Assembly (NCBI RefSeq): GCF_031851795.1
Contig: NZ_CP134696.1
Span: 372,001-436,000, forward strand
Length of the DNA stretch: 64,000 nucleotides
Source of the DNA: Pontibacter sp. G13
GTDB taxonomy: Bacteria; Bacteroidota; Bacteroidia; J057
Direction of reading: 5' to 3'
Positions 44,862 to 55,499 of this stretch are shown in pieces (within the stretch, counting starts at the first letter, position 1; each line of letters opens with the position of its first letter). Under the pieces are notes generated by a model. That model had not been told where the DNA came from. It worked only from the letters and a program-made list of their open reading frames with translations, and did not search any database. The position numbers were made by a program, and so were the translations under genes.

Positions 44862-46994
44862 CTACCGATTGGCAGAGTTCCCTCCATCAAGCGTAGGAAT
44901 GTGGAGTTTGTGGGGATGATAGACCTTCAACGCCTGATTCAGGACCGCTTCCTGATCCAGGGTCATTGGTTTGGTTCGGCCCTGGGTGAATAGTTCCATC
45001 TGATCGTCGTAATGCGGGCTTTCGGGATCGGCAGAAGCTCCATAGGCATTGACGGATTCGATGATCGGACCATCTGGCGTGAATCTCACCAATTGTATGT
45101 AGGATTCTCCCGCGAATGTCTTGAATGCACCCTTTTGGTAGGGCTTGCTGTACATGGCCGCCAGAATATCAGGACCACCGGGCATCGGGAGTGATTTGTC
45201 TCCGCGAATGTGCCGTTGAAATTGCCCCAAAGGAACGGCTGTAGTGCCAAAATGCTTGATCATGTGCTTACCGGCTTTTTTGACTGCCCAGAGCATCTCG
45301 GCTTTGCTCAGGCGATTACCGGTCACATTTCTCCCTTCCTTCTTCATCAACTCATACAGATAGTGCAAGGTCAAGATGAAAACCGTAGCTCCTGTGCTTT
45401 GGATATCGGTCTTTCGATCCCAGACATACAGTTCCTGTAGGAGTGAAGCATGATCTGGAAAGTCCCGAGGCTTGAGCTTGAACAATTCTTCCAAATTGGT
45501 CATGGTCGGCACATACAATGGATAATGGTAGCTCAAGTCGTATTTGATCCGCTTGAAAGTCTCCCAATCGATCTCGCCCTGATCTTCCATCAATTCCTGA
45601 AATCTCAGGCTTCGATTGTTGTCATATTGTTCATACCCCATCGTTGGGATCAATTGGCCAAGCTTGAGATTGTCCCCCAGCCCTGTGGCATTCATGGGGG
45701 TGTTGTTGGTATTGAACACATATCCGGAGGTCGGGTCCAGCACTTGCGCCAAGCTGTCTACGGGATAATATTCTGCTTTCCAAAGAGTTGCGGAAGTATC
45801 TCCGGACACTGTCGCAGACCAGTCATAACCGGGATTGCGATAGGGAAACAGCCCATTGCTGAGGTAGTAAATGTGATCCTCCATATCGGCGTAGACCACA
45901 TTGAAGCAAGGCAACCCTTGTATGTCCAATGCCTGGCGGAAGGACTCCCAGCTATCGGCCTTGTTCATCTGGAACCACTGCTCAGCCCCTTTGATCTCGT
46001 ACATCGCCGGAGCGCGCAACGCATAATACTGGTGATCCACCTTGAATACAGGGCCATGGATGGATCGGTAGTACGTCAAGCTATAGGGAACCTTGCCCGG
46101 TCCCACCTTCACCTTGGTAGTGGCTTTCCGTTTTTCGAGTTGGTACCAAGCACCATCAAACCGGTAAGTTCGTTTTTTTTCTGGGTGCATTTCCAGCAAA
46201 TAGATATCGGCGAAGTCCGGCTTATTGACGGTATGTGTCCACCCCAAATGCTCATTGGTTCCCACGAATAGGCTCGCACCACCCGCGAAACAAGCTCCCA
46301 CCATATTCCATCCTTCTGCGGAGGAAATGTGAGCTTCGTACCAAGCCAGTGGGCCTTCTAGGGGCTGGTGGGAATTGATCGCCAAATAGGTAAATCCGTC
46401 CGCGGTACGATCACGAGATACCGCAATTCCGTTGGACCCCTTGATGACCGAGACGGGATCATCTGCCACTTTTCCGTTCAGGAGTTTTCCGAGGGCTCCA
46501 TCAATGTTGGAAAGCAGCCCCAATCCAAGGACATATCCACCTACCAGGTCCTTCCCGTTGACTGGGAAAATATCTTCAATCAGTACTTGATCGGGGTAGG
46601 CTTTGGCGTATGCATTGATTCCATCACAGTAGGACTCCACCACTGCGCGAAATTCCGGGGAAAGGTCTATTTCATACTTGAGGCTGACCGTTTCGCGGAT
46701 TTCAAGAAGCTGGACCGCCAGGTCGGCAATGGCGCCGGCCTTTCCCTCGACTTCCCCTTGGCGACCTCTCATGGCCAATAACTGGAGTTGTACACTGCGG
46801 AAATCATCTTCCGCCGTTGCCCATGCAAAGCCATAGGCAACTTCGGCATCCGTTTGGGCAAAAATGTGGGGCACCCCAAAGCTATCACGAGCAATGATGA
46901 TGGATTCAGGATCCACCTGTGACCGCGCATCAGGAGTGAGGAGCCATAACAAAGCGAAAATGGCCGTAAAGCGAGCCCAGAAAAATGGTGTCAT
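44862..46994 (-). CDS. Penicillin acylase family (S45) N-terminal nucleophile hydrolase
   Basis: 710 residues from the ATG at 46994, which begins a signal peptide (FTAIFALLWLLTPDARSQ); longer in-frame starts put a charged extension before it. Features are an alpha-subunit region (IIIARDSFGVPHIFAQTDAEVAYGFAWATAEDD), a spacer, and the self-cleavage site GSNGIAVS. Ser187 would become the catalytic N-terminus of the beta subunit. LFVGTNEHLGWTHTVN and FNTNNTP also fit. S45 enzymes hydrolyse amides such as acyl-homoserine lactones, penicillins or N-acyl amino acids; which applies is unknown. It is monocistronic and divergent from the phosphoesterase gene. It marks the end of the glycan-related genes and is probably unrelated to them. 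Confidence 0.88.
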   Translation of the reverse strand: MTPFFWARFTAIFALLWLLTPDARSQVDPESIIIARDSFGVPHIFAQTDAEVAYGFAWATAEDDFRSVQLQLLAMRGRQGEVEGKAGAIADLAVQLLEIRETVSLKYEIDLSPEFRAVVESYCDGINAYAKAYPDQVLIEDIFPVNGKDLVGGYVLGLGLLSNIDGALGKLLNGKVADDPVSVIKGSNGIAVSRDRTADGFTYLAINSHQPLEGPLAWYEAHISSAEGWNMVGACFAGGASLFVGTNEHLGWTHTVNKPDFADIYLLEMHPEKKRTYRFDGAWYQLEKRKATTKVKVGPGKVPYSLTYYRSIHGPVFKVDHQYYALRAPAMYEIKGAEQWFQMNKADSWESFRQALDIQGLPCFNVVYADMEDHIYYLSNGLFPYRNPGYDWSATVSGDTSATLWKAEYYPVDSLAQVLDPTSGYVFNTNNTPMNATGLGDNLKLGQLIPTMGYEQYDNNRSLRFQELMEDQGEIDWETFKRIKYDLSYHYPLYVPTMTNLEELFKLKPRDFPDHASLLQELYVWDRKTDIQSTGATVFILTLHYLYELMKKEGRNVTGNRLSKAEMLWAVKKAGKHMIKHFGTTAVPLGQFQRHIRGDKSLPMPGGPDILAAMYSKPYQKGAFKTFAGESYIQLVRFTPDGPIIESVNAYGASADPESPHYDDQMELFTQGRTKPMTLDQEAVLNQALKVYHPHKLHIPTLDGGNSANR

Positions 46995-47277
46995 AAGTAG
47001 ATTCAGATAAGTAGCATCAAACCGCAAGTTCCTAACCAATGGGGAAACATGCAATTCATACGAAAAATCGTTACAAGATTGGAAATTCCAATTCCTGTCT
47101 TCAATGGCGGAAACCTTCCTTTTGGCACGACCGAATTTCCATACAATCTGGAAAAGAAGCAGATAATATTTTCTCTTTCGGTTGCAAACGCCCATTTTCG
47201 AGATCTCAGCTTAAACCCATAGTGGCTGAGTGTTCAACAGAACGCTCTTATTACCCAACCTCCCAAAAAGTTCCCTG

Positions 47278-47745
47278 ATGAAAATAGGCGTCATATCTGA
47301 TACCCACGGACTACTCCGCCCCGAAGCCATAGAAGCCCTCGCCGGGGTCGATCACATCTTGCATGGCGGGGACATCGGGAAGCCTGAAATCATTGCCAAG
47401 CTGGGAGAAATCGCCCCTGTGACGGCCATTCGAGGCAATGTGGACAAAGCAGACTGGTGTCTGGCCTATCCCGAGACCGAGGTGGTGGAATTTGAGGGTA
47501 CATTTTGCTACATGATCCATGATGTCCACGACCTAGATTTAGATCCTGTGGCAGCCGGATTTCAGGTCGTCATTTCGGGGCATTCCCACAACCCTTCCGT
47601 GCAGTGGAAATCGGATGTTCTCTACCTCAACCCCGGTAGTGCGGGACGCAGAAGATTCAGCCTTCCGATTACCTTGGCGTACTTATGGATTGAGTCTGAG
47701 GGAATTCGGACGGAGATTGCAGAACTGATTCCTCCTCCTGCCTAA
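47278..47745 (+). CDS. YfcE/MJ0936-type metallophosphoesterase
   Basis: 155 residues from the ATG at 47278 (MKIGVISDTHG); an upstream in-frame start adds only non-conserved residues. The calcineurin-like metal sites are all present: GVISDTHG (Asp and His), HGGDIG, RGNVD (Asn-Val-Asp), and SGHSH with the following NPGS. The size matches the compact YfcE family, which hydrolyses phosphodiesters with Mn or similar metals; the physiological substrate is generally unknown. There is no signal peptide, so it is cytoplasmic. It is monocistronic, divergent from the acylase gene and 192 bp before the TonB receptor. Confidence 0.88.
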   Translation: MKIGVISDTHGLLRPEAIEALAGVDHILHGGDIGKPEIIAKLGEIAPVTAIRGNVDKADWCLAYPETEVVEFEGTFCYMIHDVHDLDLDPVAAGFQVVISGHSHNPSVQWKSDVLYLNPGSAGRRRFSLPITLAYLWIESEGIRTEIAELIPPPA

Positions 47746-47937
47746 ATCGAGGGCTCAAGTGTTCCGGTACCTGATCATTTCCAAACAAGCATTCATTTGC
47801 TCCTTCGAAACATAATGAATTATCCATCAATGCTTTACAGAACTTCGGAATAAGCATTTTGTTTTGGGTAGTTAAAAATTTTCGGTTATCATCGCGCTGT
47901 TTTTCGAAAATCAAGCTACCTAACTCTTGATTCTATT

Positions 47938-49893
47938 ATGATTCGATTTTTATCTTTTGCCCTATTGGCAGCACTCTGCATGCCTTTGGGTCTGATCGCA
48001 CAGACTGATAGCTCCTACCGCATGGATACGGTGGCTATCTCTTCCTCCCGAATGGATCAAGCCAGAAATGAGACTGGCCGCAATATCACCGTTCTCACCG
48101 CTCAGGAAATCCAACAACTTCCCGCCAATTCTCTGGACGAGTTGCTCCGATACCTCCCTGGGGTCGAGGTTCGCAGCCGAAACGGCTTTGGTGCCCAAGC
48201 GGACATTTCCATGCGTGGCGCTACCTTTGCCCAAGTATTGGTACTCGTGGACGGGGTGAGATTGAACGATCCATTGACTGGGCACTTCAATGCCTACGTA
48301 CCTGTTTCCATTTCTGAAATTTCGAGAATCGAGGTACTCCGTGGAGCCGCTTCCGCCATGTATGGCCCTGATGCTGTAGGCGGTGTGATTCACGTCATCA
48401 CCAAAACCTTTGACGCGCAATTGAAGGAGGCGCAGAACTTCGGTGCCGAGGTCGTTGCTGGTGAGTACGACCTCTTCAGCGCCCAAGCTGGCGTGGTTGT
48501 CAAGAAGGAGAATGGTCTCCGCGCGAGTGCAGGCATCCTCTTCAACAAGAGCAATGGCCAACCTTTGCCTCCAGACTCCTCTGACATCCGCAACGATTTC
48601 GATATCCGCACCATCACCGCTTCATTGGGATATGACTTTGGAAACGGATGGGAAGCGATTGCACGCGTGGGATACGATTATCGCATGTTCAATGCGCAGT
48701 ATTTCTACACCACCAGCACTTTGGACAAGTCCCGTGAAGAAGCCACTGCCTTCTGGCCTCAATTGAAAGTCCGCCACACAGGAGACAAGAGCACCACTGA
48801 ATTTGACATGGTGTACAAGGTCTCGACCGATAGCTTTCTGTTTAGCGAGGAACTGATCGAGTTTGTACCAGCCAACATCCACACCATGAAGCAATTCGTG
48901 GGGCAGGTCAATCACCGTCATCAATTCTCAGATGAATTCACCTTTGCTGTAGGCGGTCAATTTGACCAGCGCCAAATCGAATCCACCGACCGTGGCGATC
49001 ACCAAGATTACCATGTGGGTGGTTATGTGATGGGGTACTACCGTCCGATTGATGGCCTGAACTTGACGGCTAGCGTTCGTGGTGATTACGACCAGAACTA
49101 CGGATTCGAGCTGCTTCCTCAGTTGAATGCAAGCTATGCCGTAAGTCCACGGGTCAATGTTCGTGGTTCTGTAGGACGTTCTATCCGGGCAGCGGATTAC
49201 ACGGAGCGCTACAACAACTATCTGAAGGACTTCATCCCTGCGCTTCGCAGCATTGGCAATCCTGATCTGGAGGCTGAATCTGCATGGAGCTACGAGGTAG
49301 GTGCCGATGTCGCGCTCGCACCGGGCGTACAAGTGATTGGAACAGGCTTCCTTCGCTCTGGCAACAACCTCATCGACTATATGTATACCTTCTCTGGAGA
49401 TATTCCCGGGTATGAAGGCAAATTGGAGGATTCTTCCTACTACTTCTATGCACAGAACTTGAGCAATGTCAACACCGCTGGCTTCGAACTGGAATTGGAC
49501 ATTCGCAAGCAAGTCAATCAGGATGTATTCGTGAATGGCCGTCTGGGATATACCTACATGGATTCTTTCAACGAAGAAGGTTCTGTCTCCAAATACATCA
49601 GCAATCACTCTGCACACTTGGTGACGGCTTATGCAGGCGTGAATTGGAAAAAGTTCCAATTCTCCGTGAATGGCTTGTTCAAGGATCGTGACGCAGAATT
49701 TGCCGAAGCAATCGATCGCGAATTGACTGCCCAATATTCCGTCTGGAATGTGAAGGCGCGCTATCAGTTGCTGCAAGACAAGTTTGGGCTTTCCGCTCAG
49801 ATAAACAACGTATTCGATGCAGACTACAGCGACTTCTTGGGAGCGAAGATGCCCGGTCGTTGGTTGATGGTGGGCTTGAACGCCAACCTCTAA
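47938..49893 (+). CDS. TonB-dependent outer-membrane receptor (BtuB/siderophore-like)
   Basis: 651 residues. A signal peptide (MIRFLSFALLAALCMPLGLIAQ) leads straight to the TonB box and plug (MDTVAISSSRMDQ, TVLTAQEIQQLPANSLDELLRYLPGVEV, ISMRGATFAQVLVLVDGVRLNDPLTGHFN, IEVLRGAASAMYGPDAVGGVIHVIT). A 22-stranded barrel ends GRWLMVGLNANL. There is no carboxypeptidase-like N-terminal extension, so it is not of the SusC type. It resembles BtuB, CirA and related receptors for cobalamin or metal chelates; the ligand is not evident because no ABC transporter or binding protein is adjacent. It ends at an excellent terminator (49917). Confidence 0.9.
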   Translation: MIRFLSFALLAALCMPLGLIAQTDSSYRMDTVAISSSRMDQARNETGRNITVLTAQEIQQLPANSLDELLRYLPGVEVRSRNGFGAQADISMRGATFAQVLVLVDGVRLNDPLTGHFNAYVPVSISEISRIEVLRGAASAMYGPDAVGGVIHVITKTFDAQLKEAQNFGAEVVAGEYDLFSAQAGVVVKKENGLRASAGILFNKSNGQPLPPDSSDIRNDFDIRTITASLGYDFGNGWEAIARVGYDYRMFNAQYFYTTSTLDKSREEATAFWPQLKVRHTGDKSTTEFDMVYKVSTDSFLFSEELIEFVPANIHTMKQFVGQVNHRHQFSDEFTFAVGGQFDQRQIESTDRGDHQDYHVGGYVMGYYRPIDGLNLTASVRGDYDQNYGFELLPQLNASYAVSPRVNVRGSVGRSIRAADYTERYNNYLKDFIPALRSIGNPDLEAESAWSYEVGADVALAPGVQVIGTGFLRSGNNLIDYMYTFSGDIPGYEGKLEDSSYYFYAQNLSNVNTAGFELELDIRKQVNQDVFVNGRLGYTYMDSFNEEGSVSKYISNHSAHLVTAYAGVNWKKFQFSVNGLFKDRDAEFAEAIDRELTAQYSVWNVKARYQLLQDKFGLSAQINNVFDADYSDFLGAKMPGRWLMVGLNANL

Positions 49894-49916
49894 CGAAGTG
49901 GTTTTTTCGTTGAATC

Positions 49917-49953
49917 ATCCCGACCGAGATTTATTTCTCGGTCGGGATTTTTT
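49917..49953 (+). terminator. Strong intrinsic terminator after TonB receptor
   Basis: ATCCCGACCGAGA (49917-49929) and TCTCGGTCGGGAT (49936-49948) form a perfect 13-bp stem with a six-base loop, followed by a T-run. Confidence 0.92.
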
Positions 49954-50042
49954 TCATCCGAAATTCGGCAATTTTTTGGGTTTATGATAATTCCTGAGTA
50001 ACATTTGGATTATTCTGAATTGACCATAACCTAATCGACCGT

Positions 50043-53000
50043 ATGAAACGTTTACCCGGGATCCTGTGTCTCCTGATGCTACTCGCTACAGGCCTTGCAC
50101 ATGCCCAGAATTCTCCTCCCCTACTCTTGCGCACCGGAACCGTCTATCCGGCCAGCAATGTCGAATCATTTATCCAAGGACCGAATCCCCGTGGCAAGGC
50201 CATTGCCGAAGGAAAATACGTCCGTATCCTTCAATTCACCCACATCCTCACAGATGCCGAACGCTTGGAGATTGAGCGTACCGGACTGGAGTTGATGGAT
50301 TACCTTCCGAAATACAGCTATCTCACGGCTTTCCCGGAACGGTATGATCGCACCCAGCTATTGAACTTGGGTGTTCGCAGCGTCATCAAACTCGACGCCA
50401 CTTCCAACATGCAGCCAGAATTGTTCAGTGGTAACTGGCCAGACTGGATTATCCGAGGCGACAAGCTGGAGGTCACCCTCACCTATTTCGAGCATGTCTC
50501 TGCGAACACCTTCCTGGGTCAATTGGCGGCAGCAGGATATGAGGTAACGCACCACAACGCATTTTCCCGATACGTCCATGCACTCATTCCGAATGGAGAT
50601 CTCGGCAAATTGGCAACTTGGGGAAGCATCCAATTCATCGAGCCCATTCCCGCTCCTGCTGTTCCCGATGATGTCCGCGGTCGAGGAATCCATCGTTCCA
50701 ATGCCATTGACAACGAATTTTCCACGGGTCGTCATTACGATGGATCTGGTGTGAGCGTCGTGGTCAATGATGACGGCTATGTAGGACCTCACATCGACTT
50801 TCAAGGCCGGACAGAACAGTCCAATGTGGCCAATGACTTCACCGGAACGCACGGCGACATGGTAGCCGGTATCTTGGGAGGAGCTGGGAACCTCGATCCG
50901 ACGATGAAAGGGATGGCTTCCGGGTCTTTCCTCTGGATTCGTCAGTATTCCTCTGCACTTCCCAATACCGTGAGCCTCCACACCAATGACACGGTCTTGG
51001 TGTTTTCCTCTTCGTACTCGAATGGTTGCAATTCGGGGTATACCAACCTCACCAATCAGGTCGATCAGGAAATCCACACCTACCCCACCCTGTTGCAGGT
51101 GTTTTCTGCCGGAAACTCCAACAACAATGATTGTGGATATGGCGCTGGTAACCAATGGGGAAACATCACAGGCGGTCACAAGCAGGGCAAAAACGTCATT
51201 GCCACTGCCAACCTCGCCTACGATGCAGTCCTCCAAAACTCCAGTAGCCGGGGTCCTGCGCACGATGGTCGAATCAAGCCGGATATCTCTGCGCATGGTG
51301 CGGGGCAGATGTCCACCGATCCCAACAATTCCTACGCAGCAGGGGGCGGTACCTCGGCGGCAGCTCCCGGTATCTCTGGGGTAGTTGCCCAATTGCATCA
51401 AGCACACCGCGAGCTTAATTCTGGCCAAACTGCTGAATCTCCCCTGATCAAGGCCGTCCTTCTAAACACTGCCCACGATCTCGGCAATGCAGGTCCTGAC
51501 TTCAAGTTTGGATGGGGACGTGTAAATGCCTTCCGCGCAGCTCAGACTTTGGAAAATCAGCACTATCTCAGCGCCACCATCTCCCAAGGCGGCCTCAACT
51601 CCCATACTATCCAAGTACCTGCCGGAACCGAGCAGGTGAAAATCATGGTCTACTGGCTTGATCCTGCAGGTAGCGTTTCCACCAGTCAGGCATTGGTCAA
51701 TGACCTCAACATGACCACCGTTTCACCGGGCGGAACGACGCACCTTCCTTGGCTCCTCGACCATACGCCCAATGCGACCACCTTGGACCTCCCAGCTACA
51801 CAGGGCGTGGATTCCATCAACAATGTAGAGCAGGTAGTCATCGACAATCCCGCAGCCGGCAACTACTTTGTGACCGTCAGTGGACATGCCGTCCCAAGTG
51901 GTCCCCAAAAATACTATGTAGTCTATGACTTCTGGCAAGATGAGGTGACTGTCACCTACCCGATGGGTGGCGAAGGTTGGGTCCCGGGAGAATCCGAGCG
52001 CATCCACTGGGACGCCAATGAAGCCTCCGGAACATTTGATATCGAATACACCGTCGACAATGGCAATACTTGGCAGAACATCGTCTCAGGGCTGCCCAGT
52101 GAAACCAGAGCTTATGACTGGACTGTCCCAACCGAATGGTCTGGGGAAGCCCGCATCCGAGTGAGCCGCGGATCTACCCAAGATGAGAGCGATGAGAACT
52201 TCACGATAGGCGTTCTGCCCACCAATCTCGAAATCGCTCAGGTTTGCTCCAGCCATACCCTGCTTACATGGGATTCGGTTCCGGGGGCGATTGCCTATGA
52301 TGTATTCATGCTGGGCAACCGCTACATGGATTCTGTCGGCACCAGCACAACGCCGTATTTTCAGGTAAATGGTACCAACTCCCAAGCTGAAAACTGGTTT
52401 GCCGTACGAGCGATCGGTCCCAATGGCATCCGTACTCGGAGGACCATCGCAGTCAATTCCACGCCGGGGGTAGTCAATTGTAACGCCAACCCTGACCTGT
52501 CCATCAAGCAATTGACCTCTCCGGGCAGCTTGGAGCAGGAATGCTTCCCGACCATTCCGGTCGAATTCAGTTTCCAGAACATCAGTGTAAGCGCCGTCGG
52601 AAGCATTACGCTCGGATATCAGGTCAATGGAGGCCCCATCCAGACGGGCTCCTTCACTGGTACCTTGTCTCCCGGAATCTCCCAATCGCATGTCTTCTCG
52701 ATCCCGATCAACAACCCAGGAATTGGCACACACACCTTCAAGGTATGGGTTGCCTCTCCGACAGACACAGATCCGACCAATGACACCTTGAGTACCAATT
52801 TCCAAGTATCCGGAAACACCATCAGTTCCTTCCCATACACGGAGAATTTTGATACCTACAACTCCTGCTCCACCAATTTCGATTGTGGAGCGACGCTCTG
52901 TCCGCTGGGCAATGGATGGCTTCAGCGCACCAATGGCGTAGTAGACGACATCGACTTCCGAGTCACCACAAATTCGACCCCTTCCTCCGACACGGGGCCA

Positions 53001-55421
53001 ACGGGAGACCACACCTCCGGAAATGGCAACTTCCTCTATACCGAAGCTTCCAACGGCTGTAATTTCACGGTGGCAGAGCTGGTATCCCCTTGTATCGACT
53101 TCTCCAATTCTATCGCGCCGGTGGCCTCTATCTGGTACCACATGTGGGGCGACGACATGGGGAGTTTGCATATCGACCTGTTTGACGGAAATGATTGGAT
53201 CTTGGACATCGTACCGCCCAAGACGGGCAATCAAGGCAATAACTGGCAAGAATGGCAGATTCCCTTGAATGCCTATGTAGGAGGCCCTGTGAATCTCCGG
53301 ATCAGAGCCATTACCGGAAGTGGGTATCAGTCCGATATTGCGATTGACGACTTCTCCATTACAGAGACCGTACAGGGCGCGATCGCAGCTTTCACGGTGG
53401 ACAAAACCCAAGGGTGTGTCGGGCAGGATTTCTCTTTCAATGACCAGAGCCAATACTCGCCGAATTCTTGGAACTGGACTATCACGCCCAATACTTTCAT
53501 TTTTGTGAATGGAACTTCCGCTACTGATCCTGATCCTCAGGTACAGTTCACAGCGGCCGGTACCTATGACGTTTCCTTGACAGTAAATAATGGAATTGGC
53601 CCCAACACCCTGACTCAGAACCAGCTGGTGACGGTCCAGACGGGGATTGCCCTCCCGTTGGTGGAAGATGCCGAAAGTGGCGTATTCCCTCCTGTAGGCT
53701 GGCAGGTCGAAAATCCAGATGCATCCACGGGCTGGACAACCGCTTCCTCTGTCGGCAGCGCTGGCTTATTTACCCAGGCATTCTGGATGAACAATATCTC
53801 ATACAGCAATGTCGGCCAGACGGACGCGCTCATCTCACCCGTACTGGATCTAACGACGAGCAGCTTCCCAATCTTGACTTTCGATGTATCTCACCCGCTT
53901 CATGGCCCGGGCGGGACAGAAGAATTGCGCGTATGGGTATCGACGGATTGTGGAGAGACCTTCTCGCAAATGGTATATCAGGAAACTAGTCCGGACTTGG
54001 CCACAGTGGGGGTGCAAGGTTCCATCTGGTTCCCGAGTACTGCGAATGACTGGAGAAACGACACCATCGATTTGAGCGCCTTTGCCGGTAGTCAGATCTT
54101 GGTCAAATTCGAGCAGTTGCATTTGGGCGGCCACAATGTCTTCCTTGACAATATCAATCTAGACAATCTCAATATCGTCCAACCAGTCGCTTCTTTCCAG
54201 ACCAGTAATCCTTCCTACTGCGAAGGAGATACCGTATGGTTCACAGGAACGGCTACGGGCAACTTCCTCAGCCAATACGACTGGGACTTCGGCGCCAATG
54301 CAGTTCCTGCTACGGCAACTGGCCCCGGTCCTCATGCAGTTTTGTATGCAGGAACCATTGCTTCCGCCAGCTTGACTGTGGCCAACCCAGCAGGTACGGA
54401 TTTCATCGCGCAAAGTGTGAGCTTCCAATCACTTCCAGTAGCTGGTTTCACGACTCAATCGCTGCCTGAAGAGGCCTATTTCTTCCAGAATAGCTCCTCT
54501 GACGCTACGGCCTTCCAGTGGGATTTCGGCAATGGCGACACCAGTCTCCAAGCCTCTCCCAACTACGAATACACGCAGAACGGCAGCTATGTCGTGACCT
54601 TGATCGCTTCGAATGATTGTGGAATCGACACCTTCACTCAGACGGTGGACGTTACTGGGATCGTCGTTCCACAAGCAGATTTCTTGCTGTCGGATACGGT
54701 AATCTGTGCGGGAGACTCCTTGCAAATCATCGACCAGACGCTGGGGATTCAAGTGGATTATGCATGGACCTTCAACAACGGCAATCCGGGCACTGGTCAA
54801 CAAGCAGGTCCGCTTTGGGTGACATTTACCCAGCCGGGAATGACTCAAATTCAGCTGATTGCCCAAAATGGCGCAGGTGCAGACACTGCCATCCAATGGG
54901 TGGAAGTGCTCGATCTTCCTTCCTCCGCCTTCAACTATCAGGCAGTGGGTAGTGGACTGGATCTGCAATTCACGACGAATGATCCGAGCCTGATCAGTTG
55001 GTCATGGGACTTCGGGGATGGCAATAGTTCCACACTTCAAAACCCCCTTCACTCCTACGCACAAAGCGGTCTCTACACAGTCAAGCTGACCACGCAAAAC
55101 AACTGTGGAATGGATAGCACTGCTACAGAGGTTTCAGTGACGGCACTTTCACTGGATGGGGCATTGGAGGCCTTTGACCTCATCATTGCTCCGAATCCTA
55201 CCCAAGGCAATAGCTGGCTCACCGTGTCCAGCGAGGAAATGGGCGCTCTGGAAGTCGAGATCTTCGATCCGGCTGGTAAGGCGCTCTGGAGTCACCAAGC
55301 CATGAAGGTTTCCACGGAATACCAACTACAACTGGATGCCTCCGCTTGGGCACAGGGAATCTATCTGGTCCGCGTCCAATTGGCTGATCAGGTGGTTTTG
55401 CGGAAATGGATGAAGCGATAA
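50043..55421 (+). CDS. Large multidomain subtilisin-like (S8) protease with PKD repeats and T9SS domain
   Basis: 1792 residues. A signal peptide (MKRLPGILCLLMLLATGLAHAQ) and a prodomain-like region (about 22-215) precede a subtilase domain. The predicted triad is Asp243 or Asp244 (VVNDDGYVG), His270 (GTHGDMVAG) and Ser438 (GGGTSAAAPG). After it come a P-domain-like sandwich (about 510-640), a YPMGGEGW..GE Ig-like module, an FN3-like module and a CARDB-like module. A MAM-like jelly-roll, two further PKD domains around a choice-of-anchor module, three more PKD domains and a T9SS C-terminal domain (IIAPNPTQGNSWLTV) follow. It would be secreted through the type IX system and act on extracellular protein or host/prey surfaces. 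Monocistronic, between two terminators. Module edges are approximate. Confidence 0.9.
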   Translation: MKRLPGILCLLMLLATGLAHAQNSPPLLLRTGTVYPASNVESFIQGPNPRGKAIAEGKYVRILQFTHILTDAERLEIERTGLELMDYLPKYSYLTAFPERYDRTQLLNLGVRSVIKLDATSNMQPELFSGNWPDWIIRGDKLEVTLTYFEHVSANTFLGQLAAAGYEVTHHNAFSRYVHALIPNGDLGKLATWGSIQFIEPIPAPAVPDDVRGRGIHRSNAIDNEFSTGRHYDGSGVSVVVNDDGYVGPHIDFQGRTEQSNVANDFTGTHGDMVAGILGGAGNLDPTMKGMASGSFLWIRQYSSALPNTVSLHTNDTVLVFSSSYSNGCNSGYTNLTNQVDQEIHTYPTLLQVFSAGNSNNNDCGYGAGNQWGNITGGHKQGKNVIATANLAYDAVLQNSSSRGPAHDGRIKPDISAHGAGQMSTDPNNSYAAGGGTSAAAPGISGVVAQLHQAHRELNSGQTAESPLIKAVLLNTAHDLGNAGPDFKFGWGRVNAFRAAQTLENQHYLSATISQGGLNSHTIQVPAGTEQVKIMVYWLDPAGSVSTSQALVNDLNMTTVSPGGTTHLPWLLDHTPNATTLDLPATQGVDSINNVEQVVIDNPAAGNYFVTVSGHAVPSGPQKYYVVYDFWQDEVTVTYPMGGEGWVPGESERIHWDANEASGTFDIEYTVDNGNTWQNIVSGLPSETRAYDWTVPTEWSGEARIRVSRGSTQDESDENFTIGVLPTNLEIAQVCSSHTLLTWDSVPGAIAYDVFMLGNRYMDSVGTSTTPYFQVNGTNSQAENWFAVRAIGPNGIRTRRTIAVNSTPGVVNCNANPDLSIKQLTSPGSLEQECFPTIPVEFSFQNISVSAVGSITLGYQVNGGPIQTGSFTGTLSPGISQSHVFSIPINNPGIGTHTFKVWVASPTDTDPTNDTLSTNFQVSGNTISSFPYTENFDTYNSCSTNFDCGATLCPLGNGWLQRTNGVVDDIDFRVTTNSTPSSDTGPTGDHTSGNGNFLYTEASNGCNFTVAELVSPCIDFSNSIAPVASIWYHMWGDDMGSLHIDLFDGNDWILDIVPPKTGNQGNNWQEWQIPLNAYVGGPVNLRIRAITGSGYQSDIAIDDFSITETVQGAIAAFTVDKTQGCVGQDFSFNDQSQYSPNSWNWTITPNTFIFVNGTSATDPDPQVQFTAAGTYDVSLTVNNGIGPNTLTQNQLVTVQTGIALPLVEDAESGVFPPVGWQVENPDASTGWTTASSVGSAGLFTQAFWMNNISYSNVGQTDALISPVLDLTTSSFPILTFDVSHPLHGPGGTEELRVWVSTDCGETFSQMVYQETSPDLATVGVQGSIWFPSTANDWRNDTIDLSAFAGSQILVKFEQLHLGGHNVFLDNINLDNLNIVQPVASFQTSNPSYCEGDTVWFTGTATGNFLSQYDWDFGANAVPATATGPGPHAVLYAGTIASASLTVANPAGTDFIAQSVSFQSLPVAGFTTQSLPEEAYFFQNSSSDATAFQWDFGNGDTSLQASPNYEYTQNGSYVVTLIASNDCGIDTFTQTVDVTGIVVPQADFLLSDTVICAGDSLQIIDQTLGIQVDYAWTFNNGNPGTGQQAGPLWVTFTQPGMTQIQLIAQNGAGADTAIQWVEVLDLPSSAFNYQAVGSGLDLQFTTNDPSLISWSWDFGDGNSSTLQNPLHSYAQSGLYTVKLTTQNNCGMDSTATEVSVTALSLDGALEAFDLIIAPNPTQGNSWLTVSSEEMGALEVEIFDPAGKALWSHQAMKVSTEYQLQLDASAWAQGIYLVRVQLADQVVLRKWMKR

Positions 55422-55442
55422 TTCGTTCCATCAACACTCATC

Positions 55443-55472
55443 AAATGGCCGCCAGTTTTGGTGGCCATTTTT
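55443..55472 (+). terminator. Terminator after protease gene
   Basis: AAATGGCC (55443-55450) pairs with GGCCATTT (55463-55470), with an inner CCA/TGG, followed by a T-run. Confidence 0.85.
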
Positions 55473-55499
55473 CTTTGGGGTCATACCGATGCTCTGAAA

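Noticed and set aside
52086-53453. A 455-codon open frame on the minus strand opposite the protease gene
   Set aside because: It is fully inside the FN3/CARDB/MAM-like part of the protease, and its translation is low in plausible secondary structure and matches nothing known.
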